From contig WBMW01005007.1 of NCBI GenBank assembly GCA_013396635.1, forward strand, positions 371,585-435,584: DNA of 64,000 bases, read 5' to 3'. Position 1 is the stretch's first letter; each line of letters starts with the position of its first letter. Source of the stretch: Penelope pileata. Taxonomy: Eukaryota > Chordata > Aves > Galliformes > Cracidae. Below are positions 53,524 through 64,000 of this stretch, piece after piece. The notes under the pieces were generated by a model that saw only the letters and a list, made by a program, of their open reading frames with translations, ran no database searches and was not told the origin of the DNA. A program made the translations under genes and the position numbers.

Positions 53524-56414
53524 GTACAGGCCTGTCTCCTTTTCTTCCCCTCTAGCAATTTTTTGTGCCATGAGAGGATCACTGTAAAACTCTTCCTTAA
53601 GCTTATATACGTCTTGCTTAACTATTATTAGTTTCCTTTTCTCAAAAGGCCTAATAAGTATAAAGCACTGAAGTAGCACTGGTTGCCAAGGTCTCTTAGA
53701 AGCCTACAACTGCAAAACAGAATGTGTAAGTAGGCCAGATAAGAAACATAAGGAACAGAGTGTACTTACATGAACTATTTCTTATGACACATTAGTATAA
53801 AGTTTTATTAAGCTCAATGACAAAAAAATACCAAAATGTCAGACGGTTTTCTCAACTTCAACATGATTTAATGTAAATATTTTCCATTACTATAAATGCT
53901 TTGGCCAAACTGCTCAATTTTCACACTATCCAGCTACTGGCTTCAGCTCACGAAGATACTTTAACTCCTTTCTACCTGACTCAAGCAGATACATTTTAAT
54001 GACAAAAAGACTTTCCCAGCGTAAGCGTTTGTATTTTAGGGACTTCTATATAGAAATTGCATCTTTAAAAATAGTAACATTTAGAAATCACAAAGGATTG
54101 GATTTTGCTTAAACCTGCCTTTCTTTTGAGCACTCCTTCACCTCCTGCAACTCTAGAAGGACAGGATCCATGCCTGCCACCCCAGCCCCCTGCAAAACAT
54201 ATCCTCAAATTTAGTTTTCAGCTTTTACTGAAAAAAGTCATTTTAGCACAAGGAGGAAATAACCTAAAACTCAATGTTTCTGAAGTAGTTTTCTTCTAGT
54301 TAGGTGTCCAGCACAAACATTATGTTTTAACAAAAAAGAGTTTTCCTGCATTCTGCCTCATTTCTCAGGATCTTAAGCAAGATATGTACTCACTTTTCTA
54401 CCCGTACATGATTTCCCAGATTGATTTGTAAACATTCTGTAAGATGCCCTAATAACTCAATGAATTGTTACGACAAGTTTTCAAAATCTAATGCTGCCTT
54501 TATTACCGAAGCCTAAGATCCACGCAGTACACAGGAGGCTTACCTGCATGAAAGACGCAATGTAACCCTCATGACTTTCACAAACTCATAAATGTATACA
54601 GCTAGAAATATAAATGTATACTGATGCTTTTTCCCAGATTGTAAACAGAAGAGATTTGGCCCTCAATTATTAAGCAGCTAGTGTATGCTTTTAATTTTCA
54701 AGTTTGGGTAATAATATTTGGAAAACAGTGGACACATGAACTGAGTTCAGATGTGTTGATTAATTACTCCTGCCTTAAGCTCTCCAACAATAATCTCTCA
54801 AAAATGTTAATGTGGAACCTGTCATTGCTGACAGGTTTTTAACAAGAAGCCAAGCTTCATCAACCTCAACAGAATTTTTCAAAATGGCATTATTTCTCTC
54901 GTGCTCTCCACCTGTCTCAGAAACATTTACTCTTAGATACACCACTAAGCACTTGTTCCTACTGGTGACGAATTCAACTCAGTGAAGATTCTAAGGTCTA
55001 AAATGCATTTGGACTCACTTGGATAACTGTTTGTTTATTTAGGACTGCTCTTGGTTGCTCTGACCACACTTACGAACTCTGAGATGCAAACATTCACTAC
55101 TGGTAACAATTACCAAGGCGTGCTCTTTCTTTTTATATCATTTTCCTGTGTTTTATTTAGCTGGGAGAACCACATCAGGATGTCACAGCTAAGACTGTGG
55201 TAGTTTAATAGATCTCTAACCGCCACTCACCAGCCCTCCTGCAGACCAATGCTTCTTAGAAGAGACATCCCAAAATACACTGTGCTATGCGAGCTATCAC
55301 CATAGCCATCGCCATTACCTAAAAACAGCTTTTCAGTGTACACATGCATTAAGAGAAGCTTTTTACTATATTTACATATAACTATATAAATATGGATCAG
55401 CAACAACCTCTTTGTTTTGCATGAATGGCTGGGAGACTCCTAACCAATAACGAAATCACATGTTTAAAAAAAAAATTAAAGCAAAGGTATCACTGCTGGA
55501 CAACATAACTCAGCTGTATTACTGTGTTATATTATTAAGAGGTGACTTATGTAATTCCACAACATTTCACAGAGTTATTTCAATTATAGTGCATCATTTA
55601 TAGAAATTTCCATTGAGCTTGGCTGAGATCGAGAGCAAAGAAATTGCAGCATACTGAAACTAACATTCCAATACCTGAAAAAAACCACAATTCCTCCCCC
55701 TTTACTCTGTAACAGATTTTATACTTCTCTGAAAGATTATGTTTAGGTCATGAACGATGCCAGAGAATTCTACATATTTTTTATTTTTTCCAAAGAAAGA
55801 AGCTTGAAGAACCTCTAGGGTGAAGCCAGGCTACTGTCTAGTATTATTTAACTGCCAAATGCAGCACTTGCTAACATGAATTCACAAAAAGTTCAAGTTC
55901 ATGACAAACAGCAAAACATGAGCATTTTTTCTTGACGCTGAAAAAACAAGAATTCAAAAAAAAAAAACAATTATACAAATTTAAAACATAAAAAGCATCT
56001 TCTCCTCTATTACAAAGTCTGTAGAGTTATGTTTTCCTGTGCATTTGAAGTTTAAATATTACCTTATTACATAACTACAGCTTGTATGTTCCGTTTCCTT
56101 AAGTGAAAATATCCTCACAGGAAAGATCATCCTATTAATCTGATCCATTAATTTCCTCACAGCTTTTACTTTATTCTTGTGGGATTTCTGTCCCTTTACA
56201 GCAGAGGTTCTGTAAGTACAGTAATTCTGAAGTTAAATTATTGCATTCCCCTGTCAGCAACAAATCGCAAAACTCACTTCTCCAAAGACAGTCCCACTTG
56301 GCTTGGGGTCCTTACCCAGGAGATATATAATGGAAACGGATTTGTACAAGCACCACAGAAACTAAATCAAATTTTTCCCATTTATTGATGTGTTTTCTGC
56401 TCAAAGGGTTTTGC

Positions 56415-56435
56415 TTTTTTTTTTTTTTTTTTTTT
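56415..56435. repeat. Poly-T run (21 bases)
   Basis: The longest homopolymer in the window, in intron 1. I see no retrotransposed gene next to it, so it need not be a poly-A tail. Confidence 0.9.
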
Positions 56436-59400
56436 AATGCTTTAGTTTTAAAGCCTACAGAACAACACCTTATAGCTTGAAAGAGTCCATTTTAAGAGAG
56501 TAGATGCTCAGAACTTTTTGAAGCCAGGCACCTGGTGGCAAATTAACTACCCAGAAAATAAGGAAGCTAGCATCTCCAGACAGAAAAATTGGTCTGCAGA
56601 GCAAAAGGCATCACAATAAACAGACAGGTATGTGGATGGCACCTGCAATACTGACATTAGTCACTTGTGGATGGCTTAACACAATCCCAGTGGATTGTTC
56701 AGACCTCTGATCCAATCTTGATTTTTCGAAGAATATTGAATTCTGATTTATATGAACTCTTGTGGGAAAAGAATTCCATTTGTAGTAACATCTAAAAATC
56801 AGTATAATGCCAACACCAAGTTTGTTCTGATCTTAACGCAGCCTTAAGTTTAAATGAGCGCATTTGAATGCCCTGCTGCAGCAGCTAAGATTGCTACCCT
56901 GCTATGAAGGAGAAATAACCATTCACAATGGATGCAGCAGATTGCTTAATACTCAGGTCTGACAAAGCTGTAGGCACTGGGACACGTGTCAGGGCTTTGG
57001 GGCATTATTTTCCTCTCTAATTCCTCAGAATTCACTCCAGACTTCCTACCATAAGCCATTGTGTTCCAGGCCTCGATGTCCTTATAGGTCCCCTACCAGC
57101 AGCTCTCCTGCTATGGTCAGCCAGAGTGTCAGCTCCTCAGCTCCCCTAGCTCCAAACAAAATACAGCTGTGAAAATATGTCCTCTCAGCAGCTGCTGCAA
57201 CTTCATACAAGCCATTTTAAAGGTCTCCACTGTTTTCTTCTTGGTTCCCACAGCAGTTTCCACTGTATTACATTATTTACCAATCAAGAGCTTTCCAGAA
57301 CTTATTTTTGTCAAACACTAAGAAAGAATGTAATTCCCCTAGCTGCCTCCTCAAAAATAGTACATTACTTTTTCTACTCATTTTTACTTCTTTAGCCAGA
57401 GATGATAGACTTCTGGCACTGAAAATAAAACATCCCAAACTGTTGAAAATTACGAAATTGAAACGAATACGAACTTTTAGGAGGTAAATAAAGGGAGTAG
57501 AAACCTCGACAAAATGCTGTAGTATTGGGATTACCAATATTCCCATTTCAGAATTCAACGGTGCAGTTACTCAGGCTGCAACGTGCGCTCACAGCCAAGG
57601 CATAAGCAGTAAAGTGTTTCAGATGACTCAGCTGGGCCCAGAGCTCCTACTCCCATGACAGGCAGTTTCCCTCCTTTTGCCATCCTTCCTGACAGTAGGA
57701 TGAAAGTGTGTTACCTCAAACATCTCTAACAAGAATCTTAAAATCCGAATCAGTGCTTGAGATGTTTTGTAAGAGCCACTATCCAAGTTAACTGACCTAA
57801 AAGCTCTGTGAAGGGTTACTTCAGTGCAGGAGGTACAGCAAAGCCATGAGAGCAGTGGAGGCAATGTTACACAAGCCATGCTCAAAGGTGTGAGCCTTCA
57901 GATGAGCACCTCTTGGGAAAAAGATAAAGCCTTCCAACACGTCCATATAGTGCCAGAATTCATAACTAATTAAAGCACATCAAGCTTCCAACACCACTAA
58001 GAGTTTATTATTCATTTATTTTATTCGAGGATTTATGTACTTTTCCACTTTTCACTGTTTTTTGGGATGTAAACAAGTGTTGCATTCAGCTCTGGAGAAA
58101 TCCTGGAACATGCTGCCATTTTAGTTCATGGAAACTTAAAGGAAAAGGCATAAATACTGTGCTCTCAGCTGGAAAATGCGGTGAGTGAACACAAATAGGA
58201 TTTTGCACAGGGGGCCATACGAGGCTCATATAAAACTATAGGATTTTACAGCAGGCTCACAAGACTCGGACTCCCACACAGCATCCTTGTTGGAAAGCGG
58301 GGAAGTTGGGTTTCTTTTGTCGGCTTTTTAAAACAAACAGCCTGGCACATGAATCACAGCAGGAAATCAGGGCATGAATACACCAAAAATAAAACCAAAA
58401 AGCCTGCACAACACACAAAGCATTCTGCCTAAAGCTTGACAGGAGAACTGGGAAGCTTTGCACTCCTAAATTCTTTTTGGTTTTGATTTGTTTGTTGCTT
58501 CTCTCCTTCCCTTCTTCTGATTCACTCATTTAAAAGGCTGCCATTATCATAATGAAATCATAGATTATTCTACATATTCTACATATTGTTTCCATGGGCA
58601 GAACAGTCACTTTGCACTTGACTCACCCTGTTGTATTAAGCTACTGCACCTCTGCTGGGGCTGGAGTGCCGCCAGCCTGCCCAGCACACCCTCTTCTGCC
58701 ACCTCCAGTTCAGTAAAATATTTCAGGATCTACTGCTTGTTTCCAGCACCCAAATTGTAGCTCTGATGATATTCTCCATTTTCATATCACAGTTAAACAA
58801 CTGGATACATTTTTACCACGTATTCTCATGGCACTGACTGAATGTTTAGCCGAATTTTAAGTACCAGGACTGAAAGCTATTAACAAACAGAAGTCATCCC
58901 TTATGAATTCCCTGGGAGAAGGAAAAACAAACAAACAGAAACGAGGATATTGCACCTCCTCACTGACATTGCAAAATCTAAGCCCTACACTGCAGCTTCC
59001 TAGGCTACTCAGGCAGCTTGGCCTTCACGGGTACACAGACCCACGGCAAAGCCCAGAGCCCATGCCAAATGCCACCCTTATTTCAAGGGGTTGGTTTAGG
59101 TCTTCAGCCTCTTCCAGCTTCACTGCTGGATCTGGGACTGTTACCAGCAAGCAGCTGGACCAGTTCTTTCAAGTTAAACATTGACAGTGCCTGAGAGACA
59201 TTTTCATGCCTGTCAGCGTTCACAGCTCCTGGGAATCATGAGCCTTGGTTTATACTGCAAAAACATTCAAAATTACTGCAGGAGCTAACAAAGAGGATGG
59301 ACAGTACTGATGTGTCCCAAGAAATGTGGAGCAAAGCATTAAGCATGAGGTGAGGTGGCTCCCTCTATTCTTTTGCTAAAATGGGTTGGCAAACAAATAT

Positions 59401-62400
59401 TAGTAAGCCAGACATTGTTAAGGAGTTTGCGGACTTCGTCATTGTTTCCCTCAGCTTAGATCCTATACATTGACTGACATTGGTAACCTTGCTGGGACTA
59501 ATGCAGAACAGGCATGAGAAGCAAATATATCATCATATTGGATTACTGTGCTCTAGCCACAAACTGCAAGTGAAAAAGAAAAAAAAAATAGGACAAAAAA
59601 AGACAAAACCACCATTTACCTAGGGATTCCTTATGTCCCATTCTCAAGTGTTCATCAGTTCTACAGAACAGATACTCAGGTCATTAGAGCTCAAATTAAC
59701 TTTTAAAATATTTTTTGCTAGAAGCTACATCTTGGCTAAGCAAAACTGTTTCTCCTCTTAAAGAAAGAGGAGTTTCCTGCATGAACGTGAGTTGCTGTGT
59801 CCTAGTTTCTAACAGAAGTTACGCTTCTCGTAGTGTCTAGTATGAATTTATCTTGTACCTCCGAGATACTGATAACATCCTGGCAGTGTTGANGCTATCT
59901 GCTGAGTCAAACCATAACATGCTGAAAGATGGACATTTAACACATTGTGTCATATCCCAAAAATATTAACATAAAAATACCAGACAGACAAGGTATGCTT
60001 CCCAAATCATGTATGCATTTGTAAGTGCAGAAGCCATTTCCACACACACACAAAAAACCTGAACTTTGAAACTTCACGAACTTGCATGTGTTCGAACTAC
60101 ACGTGACATTGCTAGGACCAGCACAGCTAGAACAGGACAGCAGTATCAGAAGCATTTAAAGGAGGGTGGGAAATGTGATTTCATAGTCTAGCTAAGATCT
60201 AGGAATAATTTACTCATTCAAATATCACAAAGGGAAAAGCAGTTCTACTCCTCCCTGCCACTCACCAATATCCTGGAGGAGCCAAGGTTTCTGTTAAAAC
60301 TATTACAGAGGAAAAGGCATTTTATAGTTTCAAAATTTTTTTTCAGTACAGAAATAAATGAAGACAGTTCACACTTTTCAGGAAACTCATAAAGACAGTA
60401 CAGAAATGTCAAAAACCCAGTTCTGATGTCTTCGGTGATTAGAAATTTCTGCCATTACAAATGGAAGAATACCATCACCTCAAACATAACACTGTTTTCA
60501 CACAGCTGAAATTATAGTCTGTATTTCTTTGCAATCTGGTATACAACCTGTTTTTGACTTGGGTTCTGTTTTTAGTATGCTAGTTAGTACTAAGAACATT
60601 ATGCAATTTTAGTATTTTGGACTATTTTTCTACAAAAATACCAGTTCCACGTTTTTCCAAAACTGACCTGTTACTTACTCTCAACCTAATTTTTCCAATT
60701 GTTTTGAAACACATCTCTGCCCTTACCAGCTTGTACAATGTCTTCAGAATCATCTGCAAATATAATCAAAATGTTAGCTCTGCACTTTCTGAGCATTAAT
60801 GCAGACATTAAATAAAACCAGAGAACTGATCCTCAATAGACACCTTCCTTCACATGTGCCTATGCTGTTATAGCTTAATGCAGTGTCGTATTACAATCAC
60901 TGCTATTGATCTCATCAATTAAGAACATAAATGCTAATGGAGAGTGTAGGCTAGATGAATTAACCAAGCTGCACACAGAGCCAGCTCAGGTTGCCCTACC
61001 ATCCTCCCTACCTCCTGCTGCATTACTTAATGTCACAGCAGCAAGCACAGCGTCCCCTTTCTGAACTCCCGAAATCTGATGGGAAGGAAGTTAATAAAAA
61101 CTACTGAGACTTACTGGAAATGTACATACATAGTCAAGATGCTGCTGGGAATTTGCTCACTTCTGTCTTAAAGAAAAGTCAGCTCATACAACACACGGGA
61201 GGCTTCCTACTGCAACCTCAGAGCACTGAACTGCTTGAGCACGGCCATCATCGCACACGTGCAGCAACCAGCCACTGCCTCCCCTGTGCACAGCACATGA
61301 ACTGTAACAGGTCTGATACAAAACACTTTGGGGCCGCCAGCCCAGACACCGAGACGTTTTTGAAGTTGAATTGGCTTATGACTGAGTCAGCAACTACAGC
61401 TTCAATTGCTCCAGACGCACAATGTGGCATGTGTGAAATTATTCACTGGGACACAGTTTTTTACAGTGCTTTACCCTGAATCAAAATCTCGTAGTTTGGA
61501 AGGAAGAGCTGTGATAAGCTGGTTACCTTTGAGACTTCTGGCTAAGCCTTAAAACAGAAGACATAGGAATTAAAGCAGTTTTCTTTTTTTTCCTCCCTTT
61601 GCTTCTACAGAAACCAAACCCTATCTGCTTTCTTCTGCTACCACTGCTTTTAGAAAAACTCAAGTACATTCACACTGTTATTTAATCTCTCGGTTTTACT
61701 ATAGCAAAAATCTTAGTTCTGCTTAGTAAGTAACAAAAAAGAACCGTGGCAGAACTGTGCTATGATTCCATGATTCACCTGATTTGCGACAACAGGAAAA
61801 AAAGTATGGACAGAGAGAACACTCAAAATAACAGCTGAATAACCCACTACTCATCACTGATATTTGATTTTTTTTTTCCCCTGTTAAAACAGATTAACAA
61901 AGCTGTGCAAGGCTAGCTCTTCCACTACACTCCATCATGTTTACATTCCTTGTAAACGTTTTAAATGTGAGACTCCTACACCTCCTTCAGCTGTTAGGAA
62001 TGCCACCTTAATGCAATAATAATGCAGAAAAGCGCCAAACCACTACCCCAAACATACAATATTTAGGAATGACAACTTCCCTCAAGCGCTACAGAAAGAT
62101 TTCACTCACTATACAGACCAAATTAAGCTTCCTGAGTGTCTCTTGCTGAAAACCAGGGCAAATGTACAGCAAGTCAGGTGGATACTACTTCAGCCTTACA
62201 GTCTCATCACTGCTTGCACTGCTACCTTACTCAGTACAGGAACCCAAGCCCCCAGTGGAGCTGAGTAACCCCACTCTCCTTCCAGGGCCTGTTGCTGCTG
62301 CCATCACCGCTGGCAGCTCCTATGCGAGCTGAACCAGGCCCCAGCTGACAGCCCCACAGGAGCATTCTGCAAGCATGGCCGCGAGGGATCCTTGTGCAAG

Positions 62401-63284
62401 GCCACCATGGAAAATACTGCGTTCCCAACATCCATGGGCACCTGGCAGCAATTTCTGCTTCACACAGAGACCCTGTGGTCCTACACCAACCCTCAGACCT
62501 GTGGCCATGGTGAATTTGTCATGGCCACACAGGCTGCAACAGTGACGTTTGATCTGAGAAAGGCTCTTCAAGGGAACAAGGCTACTTGCTGGTTGAACAC
62601 GAGTCAGCAGCATGCCCAGGGCAGAGGCAGCATTCTGACTGAACCACAGTTTATCTCTTTTGCACACCTAAAGCTTCCAGAAATCTGACTAAAAATTTTT
62701 CTCGTTGGTGTCCAGAAAACAAGGAGGACTCAGTCTGTGACCACCTGCAGACATTTTGACTGAACTGAGCTGCCCAAAGCATGCCCACTGCTCCTGCCCC
62801 AGCCAGGAGCCTTCCTCCTCCCACCCCACCATTTTCTGCCTCACATGTGAACAGCGGCACCTGATGAAGCTGAGGGCAGCCTGCCTCCCTGATACAACAC
62901 AGATAGAAATTCATTCTCTCTCTGCCCTCCCTGCACTTATTTTCCAGCTCTCTACTTGCACTCCTTAACATCCATTCCTGCTGCCTTCTATCTATCAATA
63001 TATGTCCCCTTGGCACACATTCCCACTGTGCTGCACAGGGACTGCCTGTGTGGGTACAGGAGACTGCCTGATCTCACTGACCTTCCTCAGTTGACAACAG
63101 AACATCTAATTGAAAAGGGTGAACACTTTTCACGAAAATAATGAAAGAAATATCACTAATATTTTAACTATCAGACATCTGCAGCTCCACATGGTAGTAT
63201 TACGACTTTGCAACTAAATGTACTCAGTTTTAGCCACGTACTTCATCCTTGCCAAACCATTATTTTCACAATCTGGTATCATTT

Positions 63285-63808
63285 CATAGAATCACAGAAT
63301 GACCTGAGTTGCAAGGGATCTTAAAAGATCAGCTAGTTCCAACACCCCTGCTGTGAGCAGGGCTGCCACCCACCAGGGCTGCCCAGGGCCCCATCCAACC
63401 TGGCCTTGAACACCTCCAGCAACGGGGCATCCATAGCTCCCTGGGCAGCCTGTGCCAGTGCCTCACCATCCTCTGGGTGAAGAATTTCCTCCTAATATCT
63501 AATCTAAATCTCTCCTCTTTTAGTTCAAAGCCATTCCCCTTGTCCTATCACTATCAGACCATGTAAAAAGTCAGTTTCCCTCCTGTTTATAAGCTCCCTT
63601 TCAAGTACTGTAAGACCACAACGAGGTCTCCTCCAACCCTTCTCTTCTCCAAGCTAAACAAACTCAGCTCCCTCAGCCTTTCTTTGTCGGAGAGGTGCTC
63701 CAGCCCTCCGATCATGTTTGTGGCCCTCCTCTGGACCATCTCCAACAGCTCCATGTCTTTCTTGTGCTGGGGGCCAAGACCTGGATGCAGTACTCCAGGT
63801 GGGGTGTC
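63285..63808 (-). mobile_element. CR1 LINE 3' end, about 524 bp
   Basis: This is the longest continuous CR1 piece in the window. It starts with the reversed end motif catagaatcacagaatgacc. It passes through ccaacctggccttgaacacc, aagaatttcctcctaatatc, ccccttgtcctatcac, gagaggtgctccagccctcc and ctggatgcagtactccagg, then ends at ggggtgtc. It has the same orientation as UST and is 5'-truncated, as is usual for CR1. Confidence 0.96.
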
Positions 63809-64000
63809 AAGTTATAGTACAAAGAAAGTTAAAATGAATTACTGCAAATGACATTATTTTCCGCAATCTGAAGACTGCAGAATGTGTGAACAACTTTCAG
63901 TATTTTCCTTCTAAAATTTTATGATCTACAAAGACTTGTAAAAGCAGTGAACATCTATTCTGAAACAGATTTTCAAACTAGACATGGAAATTACAACTGG

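Larger units (their letters stand above)
1..64000 (-). other. UST: UST gene body, internal part (exons 2-5 and their introns)
   Basis: The whole window lies inside one minus-strand gene. Four exons read in order on the minus strand translate to adjacent, non-overlapping blocks of uronyl 2-sulfotransferase, and every junction has GT-AG ends with matching phase (1, 0, 0, 2, 0). UST is a Golgi type II membrane enzyme. It moves sulfate from PAPS to carbon 2 of iduronic or glucuronic acid in dermatan and chondroitin sulfate. The identification rests on remembered family sequence: the loop RVGKCGSRT, the segment RHVHFLNF and the segment RDPVNRFLSNYFFRRFGD. The N-terminal exon and the C-terminal exons are outside the window, so promoter, start codon, stop codon and polyadenylation site cannot be described. 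Confidence 0.95.
43122..64000 (-). other. UST: UST intron 1, partial (acceptor end)
   Basis: At least 20,879 bp of intron lie upstream of exon 2. Exon 1, which should encode the cytoplasmic tail, the membrane anchor and the start of the stem, is not visible here and is expected beyond 64000. Three minus-strand CR1 fragments, one LTR fragment, a 21-base T run and a GC-rich patch (about 62.23-63.06 kb) are the only structured parts. One N is present at 59893. Confidence 0.8.

Noticed and set aside
54818..54840. 7-bp hairpin followed by a T run, like a bacterial terminator
   Set aside because: The setting is a vertebrate intron, where such a motif has no terminator meaning and is expected by chance.
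56400..56440. Poly-T run as the tail of a processed pseudogene
   Set aside because: The adjoining sequence has no reading frame or similarity to a known mRNA, and no target-site duplication is clear.
61120..61479. 119-codon plus-strand open frame
   Set aside because: No domain or homologue recognised, and it has an overlapping antisense frame; insufficient support for a gene.
1..64000. CRISPR arrays, operons, insertion sequences or prokaryotic signals
   Set aside because: No regularly spaced repeats and no coding density of that type; the spliced UST exons and CR1 elements show avian nuclear DNA.

Overview
The window is vertebrate nuclear DNA from a bird. It has AT-rich, intron-scale sequence, GT-AG spliced exons, and several CR1 retrotransposon fragments of the avian type. 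Two single-base Ns (1320 and 59893) mark it as a genome assembly. I cannot resolve the species; any bird is possible.

Only one host gene can be supported: UST (uronyl 2-sulfotransferase, the chondroitin/dermatan sulfate 2-O-sulfotransferase), on the minus strand. Four consecutive internal coding exons are visible. In transcription order they are 43121-43078 (44 bp), 25315-25160 (156 bp), 18831-18752 (80 bp) and 4792-4639 (154 bp). Their phases fit together exactly and they give 434 coding bases. They carry the lumenal stem, the 5'-PAPS-binding loop, the catalytic-histidine segment and the 3'-PAPS-binding segment. Exon 1 (cytoplasmic tail and membrane anchor) lies beyond 64000. The C-terminal exons lie before position 1. 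I number the exons 2-5 on the assumption that one exon precedes them.

Layout: 1-4638 is the start of the intron after exon 5. Then follow exon 5, intron 4 (4793-18751, with a small plus-strand CR1 3' end near 16.5 kb), exon 4, intron 3 (18832-25159, with a GC-rich patch near 23.8-24.1 kb), exon 3, intron 2 (25316-43077, with an internally deleted CR1 at 31.9-32.5 kb and two perfect short hairpins), exon 2, and intron 1 (43122-64000). Intron 1 holds a CR1 with a readable ORF2 tail at 44.0-44.3 kb, a composite of CR1 and endogenous-retrovirus LTR at 49.0-49.6 kb, and a longer CR1 3' end at 63.3-63.8 kb.

The many short open frames of 60-176 codons look like chance frames in non-coding sequence or transposon relics. 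I found no convincing nested gene, RNA gene, CRISPR array or new biological system. The most useful observations are the exon ladder of UST, the consequences of its exon phases, the composite mobile-element locus, and a few perfect inverted repeats.
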